From the NCBI GenBank assembly GCA_965657335.1, contig CBFHOH010000020.1, positions 1-64,000 of the forward strand: a stretch of 64,000 nt of DNA. Direction: 5' to 3'. This DNA is from UBA4582 sp965657335 (GTDB lineage Bacteria; Pseudomonadota; Gammaproteobacteria; Pseudomonadales; Azotimanducaceae). The translations under genes and the position numbers were made by a program. Below, in pieces: positions 34,332-44,901 of the stretch (position 1 is its first letter; every line of letters starts with the position of its first letter). Below the pieces are notes generated by a model. That model saw only the letters and a program-made list of their open reading frames with translations. It ran no database searches and was not told the DNA's origin.

Positions 34332-37300
34332 GTGACGTGTAATCTGAAACAAGCTCTTATTTCGTGTTTAGTGATGTGCTCGTTCTTGTCCAGCTGTGGC
34401 GGCGGTGGTGGCGGCAGTGACAGCCCCGCGCCAAATAATCCGGTAGACCGAGCCGCACCAGTTATCACGCTAGCTGGCGACAGTGCTGTCAATCACGAAC
34501 AAGGTTCAGCATACATAGACCCGGGCGCGACAGCGACCGACTCAGTTGATGGGTCTGTGCCTGTTACAATGTCTGGAGCCGTGGGTAGTGACGCGGGAAC
34601 CTACACATTGACCTATACGGCGACCGATGCAGCGTCCAATTCGGCAACCGCAACGCGAACGGTCGTCGTAGCAGATACGATATCGCCGGTCATTACGCTG
34701 GTTGGCGCCAACACGATTGAACACCAACAGGGCGCAACTTTTGCGGATCCTGGCGTCTCTGCCTCCGATGTCGTTGACGGGACCATTGCCGTCACGACCA
34801 GCGGCACTGTGGGGACTGCCGTCGGTCCCTATGAATTAACATATACAGCGACTGACGTAGCCGGCAATACCGCGATAGCAACGCGAACGGTCAACTTTGT
34901 TGCCGCGCCAACGGGAGACGATCTGACGGATCTTGTGGTATTCGATGGCGGGTCGGTTGATGCGACCTGGGATCGGGGTATCAATGCCTTTGATGCGGCG
35001 ATTGGGTTTTCAGAATGTAATAACGATGGCGGTGCTGCTTGTCCGAGCATTAGTTGGCAACTCGTCGAAGACGATGCACGTGGCGACGTGCTCGAGGTGA
35101 CACATTCAGCCACCGGGGACTTGGCGGGACTGTTTATTGCAACCAGTGTTCCGCTTGATGTTTCTGGTTTTGCCACGGGCGATGTGCAATTCGACATCAG
35201 GGTGATCAGCGGTGACAGCAATATCACCATGAAGATTGATTGTGTACATCCATGCTCGTCCGGTGATCAAACGTTAGGCAGTAAAGGTGCATCTGGGTGG
35301 GAGACGGTGAAGTTTCCGTTCTCGACGCTTATTGCAGGTGGCTTGGATATGTCCAGAGTGAGCACCGGCATCGTAATCTGGGCAACAAACACAACCAGTA
35401 CCGTTTTTCAGATCGACAATGTTCGGTTCACGGGTTTTGACGACAGCGTAGCGCCACCGACCGGCAACTACGCAATAACCGCATACGGTGCCGGCAGTAT
35501 CTCGGACACCATTAATCCCGCGAGTTACCGATGCGTTGTTGATTTCGGTAATTGGATCTACAACGCCGGCGTTGTCGAACCGGCGATCGACAGTTGTAAT
35601 CCGGCGACTGGGATTCCAACGGGGACACCGACAAAGAGGTTTCCGCAACTCACTGGACCGGCGGCAAGTGGCCCTACGCCGACCCATAAATGGTGGGGCT
35701 CCATCCCGTTCATGGGCGAGATGACGATTGGCGACGCCAATGATGCAGCCTACATTACGCCAGACCCAATCACGGCGCGCATCACCGATAGAGGTTTTCG
35801 TGCGATGGGCATTCCGTCGGGGCTTGGCCCGACAGTTGATGGATTCATGTATCAGATTCCTGATCCGTTCAGTGAAGTGTTCGACGGTATTGCGCTAGGT
35901 AATTCAGCTTTCTCAAATATGGAGGCTTATCTCAAGGATTACAGTGACGGCTCGGTAACCGTTGAGTGGCAAGAAAATGACCAGCCCGTGATGGAAGCAA
36001 CGTTTGTACATGGCTCGCCATACGTTTACGTCAAGGCCTATCAAGGGCAGCTTGTTGTTAGAACGCTAAGAGCAGATAGCGGCGAGAAAGGTACTTTCTA
36101 CAACCAGGCGAACAGTTTGGGGGTTTGGACAAGTGTTGCTGGCCAGCACAATAATTTTCTTGTGACCGGAGAGGGTACGACGACCTTTAGCAACATTGCA
36201 GGTAATGAAATTTCCGTTGCGAACGCGACCAACGAGCTGACTCTGACTTACCTGCCGCAAACTTCGGGCAATCCTGCCGATGCAATGTCTACGTTTTTCG
36301 AGGGTCGAGCGAGGAACGTTGTCGCATCAGTTGACATCGATTACTCCGTAGACCGATCAGACAACTCAATCACAGTGAGTCACGACTATCGCGATGCTAC
36401 GGGCGCCCCGGTTGAAACAATGGTTGGGTTACACCCACTGCATTGGAAGAATAGCGCCCAGTCGACTTCAGCCTATCAGACGCGTTCGGCACGCGGTGTG
36501 ATCAAGTTTAGTCAGACAAGCGGTTTTGAGTATCAGCTGGCGTCGGTTGGCGTTTTACCATCACTACCATCGTTTAACGGCACATTTGATGAGGCGACGC
36601 TAGAAAATCTGGTGACTGAGTTTGTTGAGCAGGGCGCTAGCACATGGAACGATCGCACCGATACCTACTGGGCCGCGAAAAACTATTCCAAGGTTGCTGA
36701 GCTAATCGCGATTGCAAATGGCATAGGCATGGATGCCGAAGCAGCACTGTTGCTTGACTGGCTCAAAGCCGAGTTAGCCGATTGGTTTACCGCGGAAACG
36801 GACGGTAACTTGGATGTCATGAAGTACTTTGTCTATGACGATGAATGGAACACGCTGCTTGGCATGGAAGAGGCCTTTTCCTCACATCAGCAGCTCAACG
36901 ATCATCATTTTCATTACGGCTATTTTGTTCGCGCCGCTGCAGAAATCTGTCGAATAGATATTGCTTGGTGCGGCGCCGATCAGTATGGCCCGATGATCGA
37001 ACTTCTAATTCGAGACTACGCCGGGGACGCGAATGATCCTATGTTTCCGTATCTTCGAAACTTTGATCCAGCGAATGGTTTCTCATGGGCCTCTGGTCCC
37101 GCAAATTTTGTTCGTGGCAATAATAATGAGTCGACCTCCGAGGCTGCGAATGCTTACGGTGCGATCGTGCTGTATGGCCTCATCACCGGCGATGACGATC
37201 TGGTTAACAAAGGTATGTACCTGCACGCATCAACAGCTGAGGCGTATTGGCAATACTGGAACAACATCGATGGTTACAACAGTAGTGCCGCGGACGAAGA

Positions 37301-37859
37301 TAATTTTCCGGCAGGTTACGAGCGCATCACGACCTCGATTATTTGGGGCGATGGCGCGGTATTTTCGACGTGGTTTAGCGGCGCTTTTGCTCACATACTT
37401 GGAATTCAGGGCTTGCCCTCGAGCTCTCTAATACTGCACGTGGGTCAGTATGCTGATTACATGATTGACTATGTCAACTTGGGTCTTAGTGAATCGTCTA
37501 ACATCAAACCCTCTGGTCTGCCTGATGACCAATGGCGCGATCTTTGGTGGAACCTATGGGCTATGACCGATGCTGAGGCATCGATTGCCGATTACAATAC
37601 GGTCGCGGATTACGAGCCTGAAGCAGGAGAAACAAAAGCGCACACTTATCACTGGATTCACACTTTCCGTGAGCTCGGCCATATGATTAGCGGAACAGGC
37701 GCATTGACGTCTGACTATCCGGCAGCGTTGGCGTTCGATAATAACGGGGTGACCTCTTACGTTGTCTATAACTTTTCCGGCGCTGACCTGAGAGTGACGT
37801 TCAGTGATGGTCAAATTGTTGATGCGGCACCCTTCGGATTTACTACCGTTAAAAATTAA
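34332..37859 (+). CDS. Secreted GH81 endo-beta-1,3-glucanase lipoprotein
   Basis: Predicted laminarinase-type enzyme of 1175 residues, useful for algal storage glucan. GTG start with AGGAG 7 bases before. A lipoprotein signal (MCSFLSSC) with a Gly-rich linker precedes two DUF5011/HYR-like Ig domains (about 43-115 and 117-190; APVITLAGDSAVNHEQGSAY and SPVITLVGANTIEHQQGATF). A jelly-roll domain (~195-370) may bind carbohydrate. The GH81 catalytic region (~400-1160) has HKWWGSIPF, LNDHHFHYGYF (catalytic Asp) and ESTSEAANAY (paired Glu). Last residues form a beta domain. No transporter, regulator or other glycosidase lies nearby, so it stands alone. Upstream 34071-34331 shows no gene. Confidence 0.88.
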   Translation: MTCNLKQALISCLVMCSFLSSCGGGGGGSDSPAPNNPVDRAAPVITLAGDSAVNHEQGSAYIDPGATATDSVDGSVPVTMSGAVGSDAGTYTLTYTATDAASNSATATRTVVVADTISPVITLVGANTIEHQQGATFADPGVSASDVVDGTIAVTTSGTVGTAVGPYELTYTATDVAGNTAIATRTVNFVAAPTGDDLTDLVVFDGGSVDATWDRGINAFDAAIGFSECNNDGGAACPSISWQLVEDDARGDVLEVTHSATGDLAGLFIATSVPLDVSGFATGDVQFDIRVISGDSNITMKIDCVHPCSSGDQTLGSKGASGWETVKFPFSTLIAGGLDMSRVSTGIVIWATNTTSTVFQIDNVRFTGFDDSVAPPTGNYAITAYGAGSISDTINPASYRCVVDFGNWIYNAGVVEPAIDSCNPATGIPTGTPTKRFPQLTGPAASGPTPTHKWWGSIPFMGEMTIGDANDAAYITPDPITARITDRGFRAMGIPSGLGPTVDGFMYQIPDPFSEVFDGIALGNSAFSNMEAYLKDYSDGSVTVEWQENDQPVMEATFVHGSPYVYVKAYQGQLVVRTLRADSGEKGTFYNQANSLGVWTSVAGQHNNFLVTGEGTTTFSNIAGNEISVANATNELTLTYLPQTSGNPADAMSTFFEGRARNVVASVDIDYSVDRSDNSITVSHDYRDATGAPVETMVGLHPLHWKNSAQSTSAYQTRSARGVIKFSQTSGFEYQLASVGVLPSLPSFNGTFDEATLENLVTEFVEQGASTWNDRTDTYWAAKNYSKVAELIAIANGIGMDAEAALLLDWLKAELADWFTAETDGNLDVMKYFVYDDEWNTLLGMEEAFSSHQQLNDHHFHYGYFVRAAAEICRIDIAWCGADQYGPMIELLIRDYAGDANDPMFPYLRNFDPANGFSWASGPANFVRGNNNESTSEAANAYGAIVLYGLITGDDDLVNKGMYLHASTAEAYWQYWNNIDGYNSSAADEDNFPAGYERITTSIIWGDGAVFSTWFSGAFAHILGIQGLPSSSLILHVGQYADYMIDYVNLGLSESSNIKPSGLPDDQWRDLWWNLWAMTDAEASIADYNTVADYEPEAGETKAHTYHWIHTFRELGHMISGTGALTSDYPAALAFDNNGVTSYVVYNFSGADLRVTFSDGQIVDAAPFGFTTVKN

Positions 37860-38373
37860 TTCCGCGCGAACTAAAGCTGTCTGTAGCAGGTCGGCAGATT
37901 TTTGCGAAACTTTTCCGTTAGCACACTGAATTAAGTCATGGTGCGCAACGGCAATATTGCTGACACTCATAGCTCAGACAACAATTCAGCCCTCTAGCAT
38001 TCGCAGAAAAAGCGCCCGAACGACTATGTGCCGAACAGAACCTTTAAGGCGTTTTGCCAAGGCGCCTCTATGCTATTGGCTCTAGCCTGTTTAGGTATTG
38101 ACCAGGTCCTGCTCGAAACGGCTATTCAAACTTAAAAAATAACGAACCAAACCGGCAGCCTCAGGGATTCACGGTAAACGTGGTCTTCAATAGCCCCTAT
38201 TATTGTGTGGTTTTGTTCGAGGTTATGCTTGTTGTCAGCGAAGATAAATGCCCCCTCGAACGGTTGTTTTCACGAATAAGAAAAGAACTACTGCAAATTT
38301 TGTGAATCTTGAGCTATGGTGTGAGACTACAAAAATAATTGGGTCCATCTAACCCGCAGTGGAGGAAATGACT
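37860..38373. other. Intergenic region upstream of the TPP enzyme
   Basis: About 510 bp without a credible ORF on either strand, tRNA or strong hairpin. It is AT-richer near 38270-38340, where a promoter for the following gene is likely, but I could not place one confidently. Confidence 0.5.
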
Positions 38374-40026
38374 ATGACGAAAGCATCAGATCTATTTATT
38401 GAGTGCCTTGAGGCCGAAGGGTGTGAATACGTTTTCGGTATTCCTGGAGAAGAGAATCTCGATTTCCTTGACAGCCTTAGTCGGTCAGAAAAAATCAAGC
38501 TAGTGCTTACCCGGCATGAACAGGGCGCTGGTTTCATGGCTTCTGTATACGGGCGCCTAACGGGCAAGACTGGCGTCTGTGTTTCAACCCTCGGTCCCGG
38601 TGCAACCAACTTCACCACAGCAGCTGCTTACGCTCAACTCGGTGGTATGCCCATGATGATGATCACTGGACAAAAACCCGTCAAAAAATCCAAGCAGGGT
38701 CGGTTCCAAATCCTTGACGTGGTCGAGATGATGAAACCGATCACTAAATATGCTGTTTCGTTGGTCGCGGGCGACAACATTCCCTCACGCGTTCGCGAAG
38801 CTTATCGATTAGCCGAAGAGGAAAAACCTGGTGCTGTTCATATCGAACTGCCGGAGGATATTGCTGACGAAGAAAGTGATCAGCGGCCGATCCCGGCTTC
38901 ATCTGCGCGTAGACCTGTAGCTGAACACAAATCGATCGCGTTGGCGCTTGAGAAGCTGCACAACGCAAAGTCGCCGATCATTATCATCGGTGCTGGCGGT
39001 AATCGTAAAATGACATCGAAGATGCTCACGGAGTTTATCGATAAAACCGGTATACCGTTTGTTACTACACAACTTGGCAAAGGCGTGGTTGATGAACGAC
39101 ACCCACTATTCATGGGTTGTGCTGCGTTATCAGCAGGTGACTATGTGCACCGAGCCATAGAGGCTGCCGATCTAATCCTCAATGTTGGTCATGACGTCAT
39201 CGAAAAGCCACCGTTCTTTATGAAAGCGGGTGGCGCTGAGGTTGTCCACATTTCCTACAATACTGCTGAGGTAGACCCGGTTTATTTCCCTCAAGTCGAG
39301 GTGATTGGTGATGTTGGAAATGCAATTTGGCAAATGAAAAACGACGTTAAAACAAGCGAAGAGGCTGACTGGGACTTTAACCGTATGATGGCAGTGCGTG
39401 AGTACCACGATGCTCATATTGTTGAAGGCTCAGACGATGCACGCTTCCCTTGCTATCCACAGCATGTGGTCAAACGGGTGCGTGAAGCGCTTCCTGATGA
39501 TGGCATGATTTGCCTAGACAACGGTGTCTACAAAATCTGGTTTGCCCGAAACTATCGCGCGCATCAGCCCAACACTGTGTTACTGGATAACGCATTGGCA
39601 ACGATGGGCGCCGGTCTGCCATCCGCCATGGCAGCGCATATGGTTTATCCAGATCGCAAGGTGCTGGCGATTTGCGGTGATGGCGGATTCATGATGAATT
39701 CTCAGGAGCTCGAGACGGCGGTGCGTGAGAAGATGAACATTGCTGTGTTGATCCTTAACGACAATTCCTACGGCATGATCCGATGGAAACAAGCAAACAT
39801 GGGCTTTGATGACTGGGGTCTGCAGTACGGTAACCCCGATTTCGTTAAGTATGTTGAGTCATATGGCGGTATCGGGCATCGGGTAGAATCCGCTGAGGCA
39901 TTACCCGGCATTCTTGATACTGCGCTCTCCACGCCGGGGGTTCACCTGATTGATTGCCCGGTTGACTATGTTGACAACGATCAGATACTCAATGTTGACA
40001 TCAAAAAACACTCAGCGTCCATTTAG
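38374..40026 (+). CDS. Thiamine-diphosphate enzyme, acetolactate synthase-like
   Basis: TPP-dependent decarboxylase/ligase of 550 residues. ATG at 38374 is preceded by GGAGGAAATGACT, a strong ribosome binding site. It carries the catalytic Glu in TRHEQGAGFMA, the FAD/nucleotide-like middle domain (IIIIGAGGNRKM), and the TPP motif GDGGFMMNSQ...NDNSYG. It resembles catabolic acetolactate synthases, which need no regulatory subunit; none is encoded nearby. Related enzymes (glyoxylate carboligase, benzoylformate decarboxylase, sulfoacetaldehyde acetyltransferase) share this layout, so the 2-keto acid substrate is open. It is followed after 77 bp by an aldehyde dehydrogenase, so an aldehyde product passed to the next enzyme is plausible. 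Confidence 0.82.
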   Translation: MTKASDLFIECLEAEGCEYVFGIPGEENLDFLDSLSRSEKIKLVLTRHEQGAGFMASVYGRLTGKTGVCVSTLGPGATNFTTAAAYAQLGGMPMMMITGQKPVKKSKQGRFQILDVVEMMKPITKYAVSLVAGDNIPSRVREAYRLAEEEKPGAVHIELPEDIADEESDQRPIPASSARRPVAEHKSIALALEKLHNAKSPIIIIGAGGNRKMTSKMLTEFIDKTGIPFVTTQLGKGVVDERHPLFMGCAALSAGDYVHRAIEAADLILNVGHDVIEKPPFFMKAGGAEVVHISYNTAEVDPVYFPQVEVIGDVGNAIWQMKNDVKTSEEADWDFNRMMAVREYHDAHIVEGSDDARFPCYPQHVVKRVREALPDDGMICLDNGVYKIWFARNYRAHQPNTVLLDNALATMGAGLPSAMAAHMVYPDRKVLAICGDGGFMMNSQELETAVREKMNIAVLILNDNSYGMIRWKQANMGFDDWGLQYGNPDFVKYVESYGGIGHRVESAEALPGILDTALSTPGVHLIDCPVDYVDNDQILNVDIKKHSASI

Positions 40027-40103
40027 CATGCCTGAGGTCATTGGGGGCCATAGGGCCCCCGTCTAATGTTTATATTTTGCGCACAATAATTCGGAGAGTT
40101 TCT

Positions 40104-41546
40104 ATGTCCACGCTTCAGGCCAAATACCCGTATTACCTAAACAACAAAGCTGTTTACGCTAACGAGGCCCTTGAGGTTACCGATAAGTACACAGGTGAAG
40201 TGGCTACGCGTTGTGCTTTGGCCGACGCTGCGGCAATAGACGAAGGTATCGCGGGCGCTGTGAGAGCGGCCGAACCCATGGCGAAGATGCCATCGTATGA
40301 AAAGAAGGCGATACTTGAACATTGCGTGACCCGTTTTAAAGAACGATACGACGAGCTAGCTATGGCGCTTTGTATAGAAGCGGGTAAGCCGATCAATGAT
40401 GCTGAAGGCGAGGTGACGCGTTTAATCGACACTTTTCAGATTGCGGCCGAAGAATCGACGCGTATGCACGGTGAATTGCAGGCGTTGGATATCTCGCCGC
40501 GTGCTAAAGGTTATCAGGGGATGTGGAAACGTGTTCCTATTGGTCCATGCTCTTTTATTTCTCCGTTTAATTTTCCGCTTAATCTTGCTGCGCACAAGAT
40601 TGCTCCCGCACTGGCTGTGGGTTGTCCGTTCGTCATGAAGCCAGCCTCGCGCACGCCGCTGGGTGCGATCATCATGGGTGAGGTGCTAGCGGAAACCGAC
40701 TTGCCGGAAGGGGCTTTTTCTATTCTCGCTTGTTCGCGTGATGGTGCTGATTTGTTTACTGTCGACGACCGACTAAAACTTCTTTCATTTACTGGCTCAC
40801 CCGGTGTGGGCTGGGATTTGAAAGCGCGTTGTGGCAAGAAGAAGGTAGTATTGGAACTTGGCGGCAATGCTGCGGTTGTCGTTGATGCTGATACCAAAGA
40901 TCTAGATGACGCGGTCAATAGGATTATATTTGGCGCCTTCTATCAGTCCGGCCAGTCGTGTATCGGCGTCCAGCGGATTATGATTCATGAAGATATTTAC
41001 GATGTCATGAAAGCCAAGTTGGTGGCGAAAACTGCTACGTTGATTAAGGGCGATCCGAAACAACGAGAAACTTTCATTGGACCCATGATCTCGGAAAGTG
41101 AGGCCACCCGATTGCACGGCTGGATTGACTCTGCCGCCGCTGCCGGGGGAACGATTCTTTGCGGAGGCACGCGAGAGGGTGCCATGTTAGACGCCACGCT
41201 GATGGAAAACGTGCCACTAAACCAAGACCTTTGTGTAGAAGAGGCGTTTGGGCCTGCCGCCGTTCTACAAAAGTTCTCGAGCTGGGACGACGCCATATCG
41301 ATGGTCAATGACAGTAAGTTTGGTTTGCAGGCGGGCATCTTTACTCGAGACTTCTACAAAGTGCAGCAAGCCTGGGACGAAATGGAAGTGGGCGGTGTTG
41401 TTGTTGGCGACGTACCTTCTTATCGTGTTGACAACATGCCTTATGGCGGTGTGAAAGATTCGGGTATCGGCAGGGAAGGTATCTTGTTCGCGATGGAAGA
41501 CATGACTGAAATTCGCAATCTGGTCATTCGTACTCCGCCAGAATAA
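40104..41546 (+). CDS. NAD(P)-dependent aldehyde dehydrogenase
   Basis: ALDH superfamily enzyme of 480 residues oxidising an aldehyde to the acid. ATG at 40104 has CGGAGAG upstream. The cofactor region is GPCSFISPFNFPLNLAAHKIAPA (shown as GPCSFISPFNFP), with LLSFTGSPGVGW, general-base Glu in LELGGNAAVVV, and the nucleophile Cys in GQSCIGVQR. Placed directly after the TPP enzyme with 77 bp between, it probably takes the aldehyde made by that enzyme. The substrate is unknown. Confidence 0.88.
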   Translation: MSTLQAKYPYYLNNKAVYANEALEVTDKYTGEVATRCALADAAAIDEGIAGAVRAAEPMAKMPSYEKKAILEHCVTRFKERYDELAMALCIEAGKPINDAEGEVTRLIDTFQIAAEESTRMHGELQALDISPRAKGYQGMWKRVPIGPCSFISPFNFPLNLAAHKIAPALAVGCPFVMKPASRTPLGAIIMGEVLAETDLPEGAFSILACSRDGADLFTVDDRLKLLSFTGSPGVGWDLKARCGKKKVVLELGGNAAVVVDADTKDLDDAVNRIIFGAFYQSGQSCIGVQRIMIHEDIYDVMKAKLVAKTATLIKGDPKQRETFIGPMISESEATRLHGWIDSAAAAGGTILCGGTREGAMLDATLMENVPLNQDLCVEEAFGPAAVLQKFSSWDDAISMVNDSKFGLQAGIFTRDFYKVQQAWDEMEVGGVVVGDVPSYRVDNMPYGGVKDSGIGREGILFAMEDMTEIRNLVIRTPPE

Positions 41547-41826
41547 TCCACCAGTGCTGGCCGGGTAGAACGGTTTTTATCTTCGGCACTACCCGCTCAC
41601 TGACTTCATAGCGCCCAGATCGGGCGCCGTAATAAAGATGCCCCGCCACGATTCTGTGTGTCTTGCGCAATGTCGCAGCCATTCGGACATTGACCTACCC
41701 CTGCCGCAAAATAGCATTAGCGGACCTTTTTCGTATGAATCAATCAAAATGTATACCTCTGGCATTTGTGATCTGAGTGCGACATCGTGTTTAATCAAGC
41801 GAAGCATTAATAAGGAGTAGAGTAAG

Positions 41827-42606
41827 GTGGATTACGAGAATGTTGCACTTGAACGAGACGGCAAGGTTGCCATCGTTCGTTTGAATGCCCCGGAAGTGCT
41901 TAATGCACTATCCGGCGACATGGTTCAGGAGCTGTCTCATGCGATAGACGCGGTGATTAGCAGTGACGCGAGATGTTTGCTTTTAACCGGAGAGGGTCGA
42001 GCATTTTGCGCTGGCGCGAATCTTGCCGGCCGAGGCGCATCTGATGCGTTGCCCCCTGCAGGCAGCGTACTTGAGACTCACTATCATCCCGTGATGACGA
42101 AGTTACGCAACATGGAGATTCCAATGGTGTCTGCTGTCAATGGGCCAGCAGTTGGGGTCGGCATGAGCTTTGCTGTTATGGCTGACATGGTGATTGCAGC
42201 CAAGAGTGCATATTTCTTGCAGGCGTTTGCCAACATAGGTTTAGTGCCTGACGGCGGAGCAACATGGATATTGCCGCGTTTAATTGGCTGGGGGCGGGCG
42301 GTCGAACTGTCTTTGCTTGCGGAGCGTTTACCAGCCGAACAGGCTTTAGATTGGGGGCTCGTGAATCGCGTCGTTGACGACGCTGACCTGATGACGGCTG
42401 CGATGGAAATTTGCCAACGGCTGGCTAATGGCCCGATGTCTCTTGGGCTCATTCGCCGGGCCTACTGGGACTCGCTCAGTAATAGCTATGCGGAACAATT
42501 CCAGCATGAAGCCAATCTTCAACGTATTGCCGGTGCGAGCGATGACAATAGGGAGGGTGTTAAGGCATTCCTCGAAAAGCGCAAGCCACAGTTCAAGGGC
42601 TGTTGA
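41827..42606 (+). CDS. Enoyl-CoA hydratase/isomerase family protein
   Basis: Crotonase-fold protein of 259 residues acting on an acyl-CoA. Start is GTG (VDYENVALERDG) with AAGGAGTAGAG upstream. The oxyanion-hole segments are AFCAGANLAGRG and a second around GVGMSFAVMADMVIA. The usual catalytic region reads NIGLVPDGGATW, with Asp where classical hydratases carry Glu, as in PaaG-type isomerase/hydratases. It is 280 bp after the aldehyde dehydrogenase and in the same direction as its neighbours; whether they form one pathway is inferred from location. Confidence 0.87.
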   Translation: MDYENVALERDGKVAIVRLNAPEVLNALSGDMVQELSHAIDAVISSDARCLLLTGEGRAFCAGANLAGRGASDALPPAGSVLETHYHPVMTKLRNMEIPMVSAVNGPAVGVGMSFAVMADMVIAAKSAYFLQAFANIGLVPDGGATWILPRLIGWGRAVELSLLAERLPAEQALDWGLVNRVVDDADLMTAAMEICQRLANGPMSLGLIRRAYWDSLSNSYAEQFQHEANLQRIAGASDDNREGVKAFLEKRKPQFKGC

Positions 42607-42835
42607 TGCGAAAATTGATATGTTTCGCCTAAATCCAATTCACGCGGCACCGATGTTTTAACGCAATGACGCCAAGGATAGGTCGTGCATTGCGTTTAGC
42701 GTGATGTGAAGATTAGTGCGTGAGATAGCTGGGGTCAGAGTCCCCGGTTTTAGGTAAGGGTCAGGATCAATTGTCAGATCTAATTGATGAAGGCCATGAG
42801 ATTGTTTAGCAAAAATCGATGTAAGGTAAGAATAA

Positions 42836-44758
42836 ATGAAACCAATTAACGACCAGCTAGATCCGATTACCGCAACCGACCAACAAATTGCTGATGCACT
42901 ATCAGATGCCGACACGGCATCGATCATGCTTTGCATGGTCCATCTGACCGGCGATATGGGGATCATCCGTGGTGCGGTGAAACCGATCATGGAATTTCTG
43001 TCCCCTGACGAAGGTGTCACTGAGCAAGATCGGCAACGGATTCTTAGCCAAGCACTGGATATTTTGAAGCGCTATCGGGATTCACCCGGAGATCTATTCA
43101 AGCCGAACGCCGATGAATTGCTGGAAATGTTGCGGTTTCTCGCCGGTGATGAAATGAGCGACGAGCACGTGGAATTTCTGACGTCTGAGTTATCCATGAA
43201 CGGAGAAGATCCATACGGCCAGCCCGCAATATTTGATGTGCCTGAAGAAAAACGTCAGCAATTTGACGTGCTGGTAATAGGTGCTGGCATGTCTGGCTTG
43301 CTCACAGCGATTCGACTGAAAGAAGCTGGTATCTCATTTCAGGTGGTCGAAAAGAATGAGGATGTTGGCGGTACCTGGTACGAGAATCGATACCCGGGGT
43401 GCCGCGTCGATAGCGCGAACCATTCGTATTCATATTCCTTCAAACCAAAAGACTGGCCGCAGCATTTTTCACAGCAAGAAATACTGAGAGAGTATTTCTC
43501 TGACACAGCTAACGAGTTTGGTCTGCGTGAGCACATTTCCTTCAAAACAGAAGTGAGTGAGGCAAGGTTTGATGAAGCAACCGGCCGATGGCAGGTGCAG
43601 ATAGTCAGCGACGGAGAAGTCCGGTTGATCTCCGCAAACGCAGTCATTAGTGCCGTTGGTCAGCTAAACAGGCCGAACATACCAAGCATTCCAGGCGCGG
43701 CGAGCTTTAGTGGCGTCTCTTTTCACAGTGCGCGTTGGGAACATGAGCATGATCTCAGTGGTAAGCGGATTGGAGTCATTGGTACTGGTGGTAGTGCATT
43801 TCAGTTCGCGCCAATTCTTGCTGAGCAAGCAGAATCGATGACCTTGTTTCAGCGCACGCCGCCGTGGATTATTCCCAACCCAGATTATTTCGAAGAGGTT
43901 CCGGCCGGTGTCCATTGGCTGCAGGGCCATGTGCCGTTTTATGCCAAGTGGTTTCGTTTCAAGGTCTTCTGGCGGTCTGCCGAAGGCATGCTAGCGGCCG
44001 CACGAGCAGACGAGGGCTGGGATAGACCTGAAGAATCCGTCGGTGAAGTCAGTCAAGCAGTGAGAGACATGTTTCTGGAAAACCTTCGGACAGAACTTGA
44101 AGGCAGGGATGATCTATTAGAGAAGTGCACGCCTCATTACCCACCGTTTGCTAAGAGAATGTTGATCGACGATGGTAAGTATCTGCGTACGCTGAGAAAA
44201 GATAACGTCGAGCTGATCACTAATGAAATTGAATGTATTACACCTGGCGGCGTAAAAACGTCTGATGGCGTCGAGCATCAATTTGATGTGTTGGTCTATG
44301 GCACCGGCTTTAAAGCAAGTGAATTTCTGTTTCCTATGAAAGTTTACGGTCTGGGTGGGGTTGAGCTTCAAGAACAATGGGCGGATGACCCACAGGCATA
44401 CAAAGGGGTGACCGTACCGGGTTTTCCAAATCTGTTCTGTACCTATGGGCCCAACACCAATATCGTGGTAAACGGTAGCATCATCTTTTTCTCGGAATGT
44501 GAGGTGCGTTATATTCTGGGCTGCTTGGCGCTGTTAATGGAAAAAGGCGGCAACTATCTCGACGTGAAACAAGATGTTTGCGACGAGTACAACCGATGGA
44601 TTAACGAAGGTAACGCGAAAATGGCATGGGGTCAGTCTAACGTGAACACCTGGTATAAAAACGCCAGTGGAAAAATCACTCAGAACTGGCCCGGCACGTT
44701 GATTGAATTTTGGCAGCAGACGCGAAAGGCGAATGAGTCGGAATACAGGATCGGATAA
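42836..44758 (+). CDS. Flavin monooxygenase of the Baeyer-Villiger type
   Basis: FAD- and NADPH-dependent monooxygenase of 640 residues. After an N-terminal extension of about 140 residues with no recognised motif comes the FAD-binding VLVIGAGMSGLLTAIRL and GGTWYENRYPGCRVD. The Baeyer-Villiger fingerprint appears as FSGVSFHSARWEH (FxGxxxHxxxW), followed by the NADPH site IGVIGTGGSAFQ. The C-terminal ATG-like motif is VYGTGFKASEF. Expected to insert oxygen next to a ketone carbonyl, giving an ester or lactone; the substrate is unknown. The extension resembles those in cyclododecanone/phenylacetone-type family members. Confidence 0.85.
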   Translation: MKPINDQLDPITATDQQIADALSDADTASIMLCMVHLTGDMGIIRGAVKPIMEFLSPDEGVTEQDRQRILSQALDILKRYRDSPGDLFKPNADELLEMLRFLAGDEMSDEHVEFLTSELSMNGEDPYGQPAIFDVPEEKRQQFDVLVIGAGMSGLLTAIRLKEAGISFQVVEKNEDVGGTWYENRYPGCRVDSANHSYSYSFKPKDWPQHFSQQEILREYFSDTANEFGLREHISFKTEVSEARFDEATGRWQVQIVSDGEVRLISANAVISAVGQLNRPNIPSIPGAASFSGVSFHSARWEHEHDLSGKRIGVIGTGGSAFQFAPILAEQAESMTLFQRTPPWIIPNPDYFEEVPAGVHWLQGHVPFYAKWFRFKVFWRSAEGMLAAARADEGWDRPEESVGEVSQAVRDMFLENLRTELEGRDDLLEKCTPHYPPFAKRMLIDDGKYLRTLRKDNVELITNEIECITPGGVKTSDGVEHQFDVLVYGTGFKASEFLFPMKVYGLGGVELQEQWADDPQAYKGVTVPGFPNLFCTYGPNTNIVVNGSIIFFSECEVRYILGCLALLMEKGGNYLDVKQDVCDEYNRWINEGNAKMAWGQSNVNTWYKNASGKITQNWPGTLIEFWQQTRKANESEYRIG

Positions 44759-44901
44759 AGCGTTACAAATACATGAGCAGGCGTATCGAGGCCAGCGACG
44801 GCAGAGTGTGACGTCGCTGAGTTTTTGCGTCGACATTAGCGAGCGATTAATGACCTTTTAAGCCTGCCCTTTACTAATCCCTTTGAGCAAATCCTCGAGC
44901 C

